Shown here one piece after another: positions 35,353 through 43,701 of a DNA stretch of 64,000 nt. Under the pieces are notes generated by a model, which had not been told where the DNA came from, searched no databases, and was given only the letters and a program-made list of their open reading frames with translations. This DNA is from Bacillota bacterium (GTDB lineage: Bacteria > Bacillota > Clostridia > Acetivibrionales > DSM-1351), in NCBI GenBank assembly GCA_023393115.1, contig JAEWMS010000002.1, forward strand, positions 13,616-77,615, read 5' to 3'. A program made the translations under genes and the position numbers. Position 1 is the first letter of the stretch; each line of letters opens with the position of its first letter.

Positions 35353-35598
35353 CTATACCTTGGAATAAACGGTTTTTATGTTCACACCCTGGACCATGCC
35401 CAGTTTCCCTGAAAGAGAACTGATTATATCATTGGGCGCATCGACTACAACACTGATAATACATACGCTCTTTTCCCGGTAAGGGATCCCCATTCTACCG
35501 ATAATATACTTTCCGAAATCATGCAGTATGCTGTTAAGTTTGTCTGTTGACGACACATCATCAACTATAATACCAATTAAAGCAATTCTGGTTTCCAT
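35353..35598 (-). CDS. TM1266-type iron-only hydrogenase system putative regulator
   Basis: An 81-residue ACT-like (NikR C-terminal-like) protein: TRIALIGIIVDDVSSTDKLN, LHDFGKYIIGRMGIPYRE and VCIISVVVDAPNDIISSLSG. Family members cluster with hydEFG; a regulatory role has been proposed but not firmly shown. ATG 35598 has TGGAGG at normal spacing, better than the upstream start at 35619. It is the first gene of the hyd operon. Confidence 0.9.
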   Translation of the reverse strand: METRIALIGIIVDDVSSTDKLNSILHDFGKYIIGRMGIPYREKSVCIISVVVDAPNDIISSLSGKLGMVQGVNIKTVYSKV

Positions 35599-35991
35599 AG
35601 TATTGACCTCCATACACAATTACAATAAATAAACCCCATGCACAAAATGGCACAGGGTTGCTTTTTAAGTAATGCTCTAATAAAATCATCACTATATTTA
35701 AGCTGCGGCAAACATACAGGAAATTTCATAAAGCTTTTTAGCACCGTCTTACCATTTGGGACTAACCCTCATGCATTCAGAACGACTGATTATTTAGTTT
35801 TATTTTAGTGTTCCTCATTCTCAGCTCATTGCTTTAAACTTGGAACTTAATGTATGACCAATAGTTCGGTTTATAATATTGATAATATTTTAACATACTT
35901 TATATAACTTATCAAGTATGTACATTTCTGAATTTAGTGTTATCATTTTAATAGACATAAATAAAAAATTGAGAAAAAGGAAGCAAAATGT
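35599..35991. other. Divergent region between the hyd operon and a HAD gene; possible structured leader
   Basis: No gene. On the minus strand, just before the TM1266-type gene, AACCCTGTGCC and GTGCATGGGGTT form a hairpin followed by TATTTATTG (35660-35625), which could act as an attenuator. Further up, ACATACTT and AAGTATGT (35893-35921) form an inverted repeat near the HAD start. I could not match the leader to a known riboswitch. Confidence 0.45.
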
Positions 35992-36654
35992 ATGATTTTT
36001 GATACAATACTTTTTGACTTGGATGATACAATACATGATAGAAATAGGTCATTGTGTAAGTTTGTTGACCATTTTATATTACGATATTGTGATACATTGG
36101 ACTATGATAGTAAGTCAATTGTGAAAGATGTTTTTTTTGAAATTGATAACAAAGGGTATAAGCCAAGAGAAGATGTATTTAAGGAATTACAAGACAGAGT
36201 CTCCTGGAAATATAAACCTGATTTAAAAGATTTAATCGATTTCTGGAATGTAGAGTTCCCCAGATGTGCTGAACCTATGCCTAATATATACAATGTTTTA
36301 GATTATTTTATAGACAAGAACATAAAAATGGGGATTATAACAAATGGTAGTTCTACTTTTCAGAATACAAAAATTGATAAATTGGATTATAGAAAATATA
36401 TGAAGACTATAATAATTTCTGAGGAAGTTGATATTAGAAAGCCTGACCCTAAAATTTTTCAACTCGCGTTATCAAAAATAGACTCAAATAGTGAAACCAC
36501 GCTGTTTGTCGGAGATAATCCATTAATTGATATAAAGGGAGCAATTGATTCCGGTTTAGTGTCTGTTTGGTTAAGTCATGGACAAGTCTGGAATATAAAA
36601 CACTACATACCCACATATATTATTAATAATATATCTGAACTTATGAATATATGA
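35992..36654 (+). CDS. HAD-superfamily hydrolase (phosphatase)
   Basis: A 220-residue HAD phosphatase. Motif I is FDLDDTIHDR at about 8-17 with the nucleophilic aspartate; motif II is ITNGSS; motif III lysine is in IRKPDPKIF; motif IV is FVGDNPLIDIKGA. An insert of helices between motifs I and II makes it a C1-cap type like YjjG or phosphoglycolate phosphatase. Substrate unknown. GGAAGCAAA precedes the start; codons are more AT-rich than in neighbouring genes, and it stands alone on the plus strand with the next small gene, which hints at transfer. Confidence 0.9.
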   Translation: MIFDTILFDLDDTIHDRNRSLCKFVDHFILRYCDTLDYDSKSIVKDVFFEIDNKGYKPREDVFKELQDRVSWKYKPDLKDLIDFWNVEFPRCAEPMPNIYNVLDYFIDKNIKMGIITNGSSTFQNTKIDKLDYRKYMKTIIISEEVDIRKPDPKIFQLALSKIDSNSETTLFVGDNPLIDIKGAIDSGLVSVWLSHGQVWNIKHYIPTYIINNISELMNI

Positions 36655-36723
36655 GTAATTCAACCATTTGTGTGTCTTTATACTGGGTATACTCTATATG
36701 TAATATTTTTTGGAGGTTGGTTT

Positions 36724-37116
36724 ATGAATTGGTTGAGAAAATTCATGATGGGTAGATATGGAGTTGACCAGTTGTCTGTGGGACTTCTTTTTCTATCGTT
36801 TTTATTATCGGTAATATTTTATTTTTTTCCGTTAGGAGTATTGAACTATCTTGTTTACATTCCTTTCCTGGTATTCCTTTTCAGAGCTCTTTCAAAAAAT
36901 CATAGTGCGCGCAGAAAGGAAAACAATGCTTTTTTGAAACTCTGGAACCCGATTGCAGGCTGGTTTAGCAAAAAGAATAGCAGACTCAGCACCTATAAAA
37001 CCCACAGGTATTTCAAATGCCCCGGCTGTAAGCAGGAAGTCAGGGTTCCGAAAAACAAGGGAAAAATACGAATTACCTGTCCAAAATGCATGCTGGAATT
37101 TATCAAGAAGACATAG
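36724..37116 (+). CDS. Small membrane protein with C-terminal zinc ribbon
   Basis: A 130-residue protein. Two hydrophobic segments lie at about 20-60, then a basic region, and a zinc ribbon at the C-terminus: KCPGCKQEVRVP and RITCPKCMLEF. TTGGAGG precedes ATG 36724. The layout, membrane hairpin plus cytoplasmic zinc finger, recurs in clostridia without assigned function. It is probably cotranscribed with the HAD gene 70 bp upstream and is followed by a strong terminator. Confidence 0.85.
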   Translation: MNWLRKFMMGRYGVDQLSVGLLFLSFLLSVIFYFFPLGVLNYLVYIPFLVFLFRALSKNHSARRKENNAFLKLWNPIAGWFSKKNSRLSTYKTHRYFKCPGCKQEVRVPKNKGKIRITCPKCMLEFIKKT

Positions 37117-37167
37117 GAGTAGCATAGTAGTAGCATAGGAGTAATATTATAGAAAATATACGGCTAT

Positions 37168-37203
37168 AAAGGCGCTGTCTATAGCAGGACAGCGCCTTTT
37201 ATT
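37168..37203 (+). terminator. Terminator after the zinc-ribbon gene
   Basis: AAAGGCGCTGTC pairs perfectly with GACAGCGCCTTT around an 8-nt loop, followed by TATTATTG. It also lies downstream of the flavoprotein gene on the other strand. Confidence 0.9.
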
Positions 37204-37248
37204 ATTGTCTTGTAAAGCATAGTTTTTACTGGTTCCAGGTTACTATGT

Positions 37249-37872
37249 TCATCTGATAAAGTTAGTCCAAACACGTTTTTCTATTTCAGGCAGCGTAACT
37301 TTTTCTCTGCTGTACTCAAGGGATTTCATCAGCCAGGCCATTTTTTGCCCAAGAGTTTGCATAATTTGAACGCCTTCCCTGTCTTGCATTACTTCCTGAG
37401 GGCTTGAGCCATGAATAACATTCCAATAATGTGAAGGTGTTATTACTACGTTTGCCAGATTGAAATAGTTATTCATCTGGTGAAACGCATCCACACCTCC
37501 CGAACGTCTTAATGAAACGAGAGCGGTTCCAACCTTGTACTGGAGGTGAGCTCCCGAGTAAAAAAGTCTGTCCAGGAAGGATTTCATGGTTCCTGCAATT
37601 CCTGAGTAATAAACTGGTGATCCGATAATAATACCATCAATCTCCTTTGTCTTTTCGATTACCTCATTTACCATATCATCATTGAATACACACTTTCTTT
37701 CAGCTGATCCGGAGCAGTGATTACAAGCGGTACAACCTCTGATTATTTCATTTCCCACATGTAGTATTTCAACTGCAATACCTTCCTTTTCAAGCTGATC
37801 TGCCATAAGCTTAATGGCCGTATACGTACATCCATTTTTATGAGGACTTCCATTGATGGCTAATACTTTCAT
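37249..37872 (-). CDS. NAD(P)H-dependent FMN reductase / iron-sulfur flavoprotein family
   Basis: A 207-residue flavodoxin-like protein. AINGSPHKNGCTYTAIKL at about 4-21 is the FMN phosphate loop, CTACNHCSGSAERKC at about 47-61 a cysteine-rich insert typical of iron-sulfur flavoproteins, and GSPVYYSGIAGTMKSFLDR the flavin-ring loop. It probably moves electrons or reduces quinones or metals. GGAGAAAATCA precedes the ATG. It is the last gene of the CE4-GH43 operon, 27 bp after the Cys-rich gene; how it relates to sugar use is unclear. Confidence 0.9.
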   Translation of the reverse strand: MKVLAINGSPHKNGCTYTAIKLMADQLEKEGIAVEILHVGNEIIRGCTACNHCSGSAERKCVFNDDMVNEVIEKTKEIDGIIIGSPVYYSGIAGTMKSFLDRLFYSGAHLQYKVGTALVSLRRSGGVDAFHQMNNYFNLANVVITPSHYWNVIHGSSPQEVMQDREGVQIMQTLGQKMAWLMKSLEYSREKVTLPEIEKRVWTNFIR

Positions 37873-37899
37873 TGATTTTCTCCGTTCTATGATGTAACG

Positions 37900-38064
37900 T
37901 TATTTGTTCTTAAATAAATTTTTAGTAGGGGACTTCTTCCTTTTACAGTAGGGGAGATACTTCGAGTTGGCCGAATGATGCTCAAGGCACTCCTTACAGT
38001 TTCCATGCCTCGGACAGGACTTCTTTTTGCAGTTGCACTTTTCCTGACCGTTTTCAAGTAACAT
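37900..38064 (-). CDS. Cysteine-rich miniprotein
   Basis: A 54-residue basic protein: MLLENGQEKCNCKKKSC then PRHGNCKECLEHHSANSK and LPYCKRKK. Seven cysteines and three histidines in the pattern CxCxxxxCxRHGxCxEC resemble small metal-binding clostridial proteins such as the DUF6485 kind. The start at 38064 lies inside the last codons of GH43 (11-base overlap); no good ribosome binding site is seen, so it may rely on coupling. Function unknown; metal binding is inference. Confidence 0.7.
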   Translation of the reverse strand: MLLENGQEKCNCKKKSCPRHGNCKECLEHHSANSKYLPYCKRKKSPTKNLFKNK

Positions 38065-39685
38065 ACTCAAACCAGTCAAAATCAGCATGGGCTGAAGTGT
38101 CCTTTCCATTGCTGCTGGCAAACATTCCGATATAAGTTCCAACAAAGCCACCAGCGACATCGGTACTTAATAGTTTTCCGTCAACCTTTTCGGCCAGTAT
38201 TTCCAACTCAGCATTCGTTGATCCGAAGCTAAAGCTGTAATCCTGTCCCACTGCTGAAACCTTAAGACAGAGGCTCTGTCCCTGGAATTCCTTCTGGGAA
38301 ATAATAGTCTCCCTTTCATCAAAGCATTGCACCAGCCTTACCACTTTCCTGCCCTCAAATAAAGTATACTCAAAGCGGAAGTTATAGGCATTGCTTTGTA
38401 TTAGTGCAATACCGGCAGCTTCGCCCTCTGATGCAGGACTAAACTCCAGGGCTGCTGTAGCTGAAAAGTTCATATGCTGCTGGCGTCTTCCCACAAAGCT
38501 GGGATTCAGTTTTTCAGTTATTTTTTCAGCTCTTAATTTCAATCTTAAAAACCCAGGTCTTTCAGTAAGACTCCAGAACTTTTCTCTGGGTGTGCGAAGG
38601 AAATTCCATACAAGGCTTAAATCCGACGAGTCGAAATCATCACATTTTGGAACTTCAATCTCCTTATCTGCCGGAAGAAGCGGCTTTTTGTATTGAAATT
38701 CAATTTTACCAGTACCAGGGCTTACTATTGGCCAGCCATCCTCCCACCTGACAGGCATCAGGAAGGTCTCACGGCCGAGATTTCTGAAGTATCCGCCATA
38801 AGGACGTGATGCTAAAGCAACCATCCACCATTCACCGTTTTGTGTTTCCACAAGGTCAGCATGGCCTGTATTTGCTATTGGATAGCTTCTGCCAAGATGC
38901 CTGTGCGTAAGAATTGGGTTGCTGGGGTTACCTTCATAGGGGCCGGTAAGCTTTGAGCTTCTGGCTATTGTGACGCTATGGTGATAATCAGTGCCGCCCT
39001 CGGCTATCATCAAATAATATATACCCGAAATCTTATATATGTGAGGCCCCTCAGCCCACAGAGCATTTTTTAATGCTCCTCTCCATATTCCATACCTTTG
39101 TCCTGTCAGAGTCATGCTATTCAAATCCAATTCCTGAAGATAAATCTCATTGTCTCCGAAGTAGCTTCCTCCTTCCGGAACTTCATTGGTTCCTACATAG
39201 TAGGCTCTTCCGTCGTCATCAAAAAATAGTGAAGGATCAATTCCTGGAGCATTTGGTAACCAGTAGGGCTCCGACCATGGACCGGAAGGGTTTTCGGCTA
39301 TTACAATAAAGTTACCCCCTCTTGTGACATTTGTTGTTATCACATAAAACTTACCCTTATGATATCTTATGGTAGGTGCAAATATGCCTGCCGAATGCCC
39401 GCCCCCGTCCAAATCCAGCTGTGAAGGACGGTCAAGGACATGGCCTATTTGCTTCCAGTTTATAAGATCCCTGCTGTGAAAAATAGGAACGCCCGGAAAA
39501 TAAGAAAAAGAGGAAGTTACCAGATAGTAATCTTCATTGACCCGGCATATGGACGGATCAGGGTAAAAACCGGGCAAAACAGGATTCTTGAAGTTTTCTT
39601 CGTTTTTACCTTCTTTATAAGCAATGCTGCTATCATCCATCTCACAGCAGCCGATATTTGTATCGGGTTTTGTAATTGTATTCAT
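38054..39685 (-). CDS. Glycoside hydrolase family 43 (beta-xylosidase / arabinofuranosidase type)
   Basis: A 543-residue enzyme with no signal peptide, so cytoplasmic. The five-blade propeller spans about 37-345: NPVLPGFYPDPSICR holds the general-base aspartate, GIDPSLFFDDDGRAYYVG the pKa-tuning aspartate and LWAEGPHIYK the acid glutamate. A C-terminal beta-sandwich (about 365-543) is typical of two-domain GH43 xylosidases. ATG 39685 is chosen for GGAGGTTAAT upstream. It follows a deacetylase gene, so the pair may clear acetylated xylo-oligosaccharides. Confidence 0.94.
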   Translation of the reverse strand: MNTITKPDTNIGCCEMDDSSIAYKEGKNEENFKNPVLPGFYPDPSICRVNEDYYLVTSSFSYFPGVPIFHSRDLINWKQIGHVLDRPSQLDLDGGGHSAGIFAPTIRYHKGKFYVITTNVTRGGNFIVIAENPSGPWSEPYWLPNAPGIDPSLFFDDDGRAYYVGTNEVPEGGSYFGDNEIYLQELDLNSMTLTGQRYGIWRGALKNALWAEGPHIYKISGIYYLMIAEGGTDYHHSVTIARSSKLTGPYEGNPSNPILTHRHLGRSYPIANTGHADLVETQNGEWWMVALASRPYGGYFRNLGRETFLMPVRWEDGWPIVSPGTGKIEFQYKKPLLPADKEIEVPKCDDFDSSDLSLVWNFLRTPREKFWSLTERPGFLRLKLRAEKITEKLNPSFVGRRQQHMNFSATAALEFSPASEGEAAGIALIQSNAYNFRFEYTLFEGRKVVRLVQCFDERETIISQKEFQGQSLCLKVSAVGQDYSFSFGSTNAELEILAEKVDGKLLSTDVAGGFVGTYIGMFASSNGKDTSAHADFDWFEYVT

Positions 39686-39698
39686 ATTAACCTCCATG

Positions 39699-39714
39699 AG
39701 CCATATTTTGGCTT
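39699..39714 (-). other. Small hairpin abutting the GH43 ribosome binding site
   Basis: AAGCCAAAATATGGCT (minus strand) forms a 6-bp stem a few bases before GGAGGTTAATATG, the same arrangement and similar sequence as before hydF. Confidence 0.5.
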
Positions 39715-39781
39715 CAACTAATTTAGCGGCTACACACTATTTACTAAATGAATCCACGTTCTCCATGGGTTACCGTATTCC

Positions 39782-40621
39782 TCATTTAATATCTGTCACC
39801 GTTCCGGCCTTTATTCCAAAGAGTTCTCCGTCACATTCCAACCATAGGTCCCTGTATGTGGGATTCTTTACTTTTTTCCCATCTGCACTGAAAATCAAAC
39901 GGTTGTAATCGTCAATGTACTCATATATTTCAATATTGGTTGCATACCAGATATCATCCCTTCTGCCCAGTAAAGCACCAAAATCCTTAATAACTCTCCA
40001 ATTGTTGTTATCTTCAAATTCGTAGCTATGACCCCACAGATAGAATAAATATGGTGAGCGGGTTACTTTGTCTACGGAAAATTTTCTAGCCAGATTATTA
40101 AGTTCCGGTGAGTCATGGTGACAGGTAGCAGTCAGTCTCAGCCAGTCTGTCGGAATACGAAATTCATTTGTTGAAATAACAGTTCTGGAATATACTATAC
40201 CGCAAGCTTGTAAAGCCGATACTACAGTGTCGTTGAAAGTTCCGTAGGGATATGCCATGCCCCGTACAATTGTACCGAACATTTTCTCAAGATTTTCCCT
40301 GTCTTGTATTATTTCTCTTACAACCATGTTGATTGGAAGCTGCTCAAGAAACGGATGTGTTAGGGCATGTACTGCCACCTCATGACCGCAATTTAGATAT
40401 GTCTGCCTCACCTGTTTTTCTGTCATCCTTCTATGTATCTGCCCCTTGGGATATACCGTTCCTTCTTCTGCATATAACCCGCTATTGATATTGAAGGTTC
40501 CCTTTAAGCCATATGTATTCATAATATCTATTAATTGTATATCCTGCTCTACTCCGTCATCATAACTTAATGTAAGAGCTTTAGCTTTACCTTTAGGAAA
40601 TCTCATAAAAATATTTGCCAT
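39782..40621 (-). CDS. Polysaccharide deacetylase, CE4/NodB family
   Basis: A 279-residue protein without a signal peptide. ALTLSYDDGVEQD at about 15-27 carries the aspartate pair, HEVAVHALTHPF at about 78-89 the HxxxH-type metal site, and GMAYPYGTFND at about 115-125 motif 3. It probably removes acetyl groups from imported sugars rather than from the cell wall, given its cytoplasmic location and the GH43 neighbour 96 bp downstream. GGGGTGATAATGC precedes the ATG. It heads the operon. Confidence 0.9.
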   Translation of the reverse strand: MANIFMRFPKGKAKALTLSYDDGVEQDIQLIDIMNTYGLKGTFNINSGLYAEEGTVYPKGQIHRRMTEKQVRQTYLNCGHEVAVHALTHPFLEQLPINMVVREIIQDRENLEKMFGTIVRGMAYPYGTFNDTVVSALQACGIVYSRTVISTNEFRIPTDWLRLTATCHHDSPELNNLARKFSVDKVTRSPYLFYLWGHSYEFEDNNNWRVIKDFGALLGRRDDIWYATNIEIYEYIDDYNRLIFSADGKKVKNPTYRDLWLECDGELFGIKAGTVTDIK

Positions 40622-40800
40622 GCATTATCACCCCTGAACATTCATAAAGTATTTTATGTTCTAAAACAGAATTATGTTTTAGTTGTAAACACTTGAATTA
40701 TACCACTTTTTACAGGGTATTTCATTGCAAAGAGATACAAAAAAAGCAATGAATTTTGTGCTAAATCCTATATTCAAGTTAAGAACTCACATATTGAATA

Positions 40801-40840
40801 AAAGCCGATAATCTGTGATACTTCACAAATTATCGGCTTC
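40801..40840 (-). terminator. Terminator after the TetR/small membrane protein operon
   Basis: AAGCCGATAAT pairs with ATTATCGGCTT, with an inner TGTGA/TCACA-like stem, followed on the minus strand by TTATTC. It lies 24 bp after the stop at 40864. Confidence 0.88.
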
Positions 40841-40863
40841 TTTGTTCTACATCTTATTGTTTA

Positions 40864-41037
40864 TCATTTTATCTTAATCATATATAGAATTATCGTAACG
40901 AGACATAATAGAATTGTTCCAATAGAAAGCATTGCGTGAAAATCAACGTCCTTTTCGCCCGGCCCGAATTTCATCCACAGTCCGCAAATTAAAGTACAGG
41001 CGATTGCAATAACAGAAATAATTCCTAATATTTTCAT
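40864..41037 (-). CDS. Small membrane protein, 57 residues
   Basis: A short gene with GGAGGATAATTAA directly before its ATG. It encodes MKILGIISVIAIACTLICGL, a polar stretch (KFGPGEKDVDFH) and a second segment SIGTILLCLVTIILYMI, so a two-helix membrane hairpin. It starts 18 bp after the tetR stop and is followed by a terminator; it is the only other gene of that operon and so the likely target of the TetR protein. I do not recognise a family. Confidence 0.75.
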   Translation of the reverse strand: MKILGIISVIAIACTLICGLWMKFGPGEKDVDFHAMLSIGTILLCLVTIILYMIKIK

Positions 41038-41055
41038 TTAATTATCCTCCAAAGT

Positions 41056-41616
41056 TTAAATGTTAATATAAATATCTAAAATAGTTTGAAGTAATGTATC
41101 CCTTTGCTTTTTGTCGTTAACATCAACTCCCGTATACTTCAAAAAATCACCGGAGCGATAAAATACTAACTGTGAGAATGATATCAGCTGGTAAGCAATA
41201 ATTCTGCATTCCGTTTCAGACCTTTTATCCCCACAACATTCTTTTATCATCGGAAGAATATAGTAAGGTAATTCTATATCCCCCTCTAACAGCAAATACG
41301 GTACAGTGGGCCTACTAAGCTCCGAATAATCATTCGCAATATCCGACATAGTTATTAAAAATTCCTTTAATTTTTGCTTGACGGGTATATTGCTGTCCCT
41401 TATTTCTTTTAAATCATTGGCCCTGTCTGCCATAAGTTTGTTAACAGCGGTATTTACCAGCGCATCTTTTGAGCTAAAATAGTAATTTATCATAGCTAAA
41501 TTTACATCCGCTTCGTTAGCGATTTGCCGGGCGGTTATTCTGCCTGGATTTTTACTTTCGCCCAAAAGTTTCATAGTAGCTAGAATTAACTGGTCTTTGA
41601 CATTCTCGTTCTCCAT
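41056..41616 (-). CDS. TetR-family transcriptional regulator
   Basis: A 186-residue repressor. The helix-turn-helix is at about 24-50: RITARQIANEADVNLAMINYYFSSKDALV. The C-terminal ligand-binding domain is unassigned. GGGGGCACATA precedes the ATG. Immediately upstream lie a consensus sigma-A promoter and a perfect palindrome covering the start of transcription, so it surely represses itself and the small membrane protein gene downstream. Confidence 0.93.
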   Translation of the reverse strand: MENENVKDQLILATMKLLGESKNPGRITARQIANEADVNLAMINYYFSSKDALVNTAVNKLMADRANDLKEIRDSNIPVKQKLKEFLITMSDIANDYSELSRPTVPYLLLEGDIELPYYILPMIKECCGDKRSETECRIIAYQLISFSQLVFYRSGDFLKYTGVDVNDKKQRDTLLQTILDIYINI

Positions 41617-41633
41617 TATGTGCCCCCTTCATT

Positions 41634-41667
41634 TATACCTGTATTAAACACGTTTAATACAGGTATA
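41634..41667. promoter_or_regulatory. Perfect 34-bp palindromic operator of the TetR gene
   Basis: TATACCTGTATTAAAC and GTTTAATACAGGTATA are exact reverse complements around a 2-bp centre. It begins 17 bp upstream of the tetR start and overlaps the transcription start just after the -10 box, an ideal site for repression. Confidence 0.85.
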
Positions 41668-41695
41668 ATATACCATGGGAATATATGTATGTCAA
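41667..41695 (-). promoter_or_regulatory. Sigma-A promoter of tetR
   Basis: TTGACA (41695-41690) and TATATT (41672-41667) are exactly 17 bp apart on the minus strand. It is a very strong consensus match, as expected for a tightly repressed promoter. Confidence 0.85.
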
Positions 41696-41717
41696 GAATG
41701 TTTTTTTAACACTGAAA

Positions 41718-41744
41718 AAGCCAGTCACCTACGGTGCCTGGCTT
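41718..41744 (-). terminator. Terminator after the first AraC/GyrI gene
   Basis: AAGCCAGGCACC pairs with GGTGACTGGCTT on the minus strand, followed by TTTCAGTG. It lies about 65 bp after the stop. A related hairpin follows spoIIID. Confidence 0.85.
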
Positions 41745-41809
41745 CTATAACTTATCTTATATATATTGATGGTTGTTATTCTATATTTCACTATGTAACC
41801 TTACTAACT

Positions 41810-42664
41810 TCATTTTTTAACAACTGGTATCCATATTTCGCTTTTATAGTCAGCTGCACTCAGATCACCTTTAGAATACCACTCCACTTCCGGCGCTTCT
41901 GCATGCTCATATCCTGATGTAGGAAACCATTCGGAAAAGATCCGTCCCCACACTTCTGCCATAGCAGTAGGCATAGGACCGGTTATTTCAAATACTGCCC
42001 ATGTAAGAGACGGTATATCTAGCTTACTCAAATTTTCGGGACAGCTTTTTTTCGTTGTGGTAGCGATATAGTAGTCAGTTGTATTGTCCTCATACATTCC
42101 ACTATACACACCTAATAAACCATATGGTTCAGTGTCCCCCAGTGCATTGATTTGATCAAAAGTCTCTGCGGATGTTTCACTCCACATTTTTCCGATGTTT
42201 TCACCTAAGCCATCAACATGTGAAAACCTCCGTTTTACACCTACAACGGTAAATGGCTCTTTTTGCTCAATTCTGTATTTCATCTCAACCACTCCTTTTA
42301 ATGATAAGGAGAATGTTACACGTGGATACGCTTTTAGTGATATGCCTTTTTCTCTTGCCTTTGAGGGTATAACTTCATGCATTGCAAAAAATGCACGGGA
42401 AAAAGAGTCAGGAGAATTATAGCCATACTTTAAAGCAATATCAATTATCTTCTCGTTGCTATTCTGCAAATCAAAGGCGGCGAGGGTAAGTCGGCGACGG
42501 CGTATATACTCTGCCAGAGGTATGCCGATCAGGAAAGCAAACATGCGTTGAAAGTGATATTGGGAACATAATGCTATTTGTGCAACCTTTGCGTACTCAA
42601 TTTCAGCATTAAGATTATCTTCAATATAATCAATGGCATTTTTCATATTCTCGAGTGTATCCAT
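41810..42664 (-). CDS. AraC-family regulator with GyrI-like effector domain (1)
   Basis: A 284-residue protein. The AraC DNA-binding domain is N-terminal (1-105): two helix-turn-helices, with AQIALCSQYHFQRMFAFLIG and IIDIALKYGYNSPDSFSRAF. The C-terminal GyrI-like small-molecule domain covers about 125-284 (KEPFTVVGVKRRFSHVDG ... EVEWYSKGDL ... SEIWIPV). This is the Rob/BmrR-type multidrug-sensing layout. AAAGGAGAAG precedes the ATG. It lies after a second gene of the same kind. Confidence 0.92.
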   Translation of the reverse strand: MDTLENMKNAIDYIEDNLNAEIEYAKVAQIALCSQYHFQRMFAFLIGIPLAEYIRRRRLTLAAFDLQNSNEKIIDIALKYGYNSPDSFSRAFFAMHEVIPSKAREKGISLKAYPRVTFSLSLKGVVEMKYRIEQKEPFTVVGVKRRFSHVDGLGENIGKMWSETSAETFDQINALGDTEPYGLLGVYSGMYEDNTTDYYIATTTKKSCPENLSKLDIPSLTWAVFEITGPMPTAMAEVWGRIFSEWFPTSGYEHAEAPEVEWYSKGDLSAADYKSEIWIPVVKK

Positions 42665-42783
42665 ATGCTTCTCCTTTCAAGATAAGTATAATATAGGTTT
42701 TTTGTAAATACCCGATAATATTTGCAAGAATTTGTAGGTTGTAATAGTTAAAAGTTTGTCCTGCATCTATACAATATTTGGAA

Positions 42784-43701
42784 TTACCTGGAGTCATAGT
42801 TTTCTTTGAAGGATATCACCAACTCCATATAGGTAGTTTCAGGTGTACTGCTATAATATAACTCAGGAGAAAAGCAATCCATCATAAGATTGTGCTTTTC
42901 TAGCCATAGCCCGCTGTATTTTATTGCTTTGTCCAGTGCAACATTAACAAGCTCCTCAAAATCACTGGCCTCAAATCCGAAGACGATGTACTCCCGGGCT
43001 GGAAGCTGCCAAATTTGTAAACTCTCATCCGTTACCCCGGGCTCAACCTCCGCTCCTGCGAAATAAGTAAAATGTCCCTCTGGTGCATTGCCCATATAAG
43101 CAACACCCAATTCACGACCATTAGGTTTGCGGGGAATCCGACTTTTTTCCCTGTGGAAACGACTCCATGTTTCACCGGGTATGTCAACTCCAGTGGATTC
43201 TCCAACGGGTAACTGTCCTGCAATTGGAACATAACCAATGACCCCCATAAAATTAATCGGTTCCTTTAAAGTCATGCGGTTTATTTCCAAAACAAGACCA
43301 TCGCTAATCATCGGTACACCCTCGTCAATTAGAGTATAGCCAAGTGATAGATCAGGCTTCTCAAATTGGTTAAGAGATACTGGATTTTCCCGGTATTGCT
43401 CAGGAGTCATTCCATATGCTTCTTTGAATGCTCTCGTCAAAGTCTCATGGCTGCCGAAGCCGCAATCCAAAGCAACATCAAGAATGCGCTTGTTTTTGTT
43501 TTCCAAAACTTTTGAGACTCTGCACAAACGCCGCAGTTTAATATACTCCCTCACTGGCCTTTTAACTAAACGACTGAACAACCTCTGATAATAGAATAAT
43601 GATAGCGATGCTGTTTCAGCCAATTTCTCAATCTTAATATCTTCTCCTATATGTTCCTCAATGTAATCCAGCGTTTTCTGGATTGCTTCCCATGCGTGCA
43701 T
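42784..43701 (-). CDS. AraC-family regulator with GyrI-like effector domain (2)
   Basis: A 305-residue protein of the same architecture: AraC domain at about 1-110 (AETASLSLFYYQRLFSRLVK and ILDVALDCGFGSHETLTRAF) then a GyrI-like effector domain. ATG 43701 is chosen because AAAGGAGG lies eight bases upstream and the in-frame GTG at 43710 is part of that site. It may sense toxic compounds handled by the nearby exporters, but that link is inference. Confidence 0.92.
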   Translation of the reverse strand: MHAWEAIQKTLDYIEEHIGEDIKIEKLAETASLSLFYYQRLFSRLVKRPVREYIKLRRLCRVSKVLENKNKRILDVALDCGFGSHETLTRAFKEAYGMTPEQYRENPVSLNQFEKPDLSLGYTLIDEGVPMISDGLVLEINRMTLKEPINFMGVIGYVPIAGQLPVGESTGVDIPGETWSRFHREKSRIPRKPNGRELGVAYMGNAPEGHFTYFAGAEVEPGVTDESLQIWQLPAREYIVFGFEASDFEELVNVALDKAIKYSGLWLEKHNLMMDCFSPELYYSSTPETTYMELVISFKENYDSR

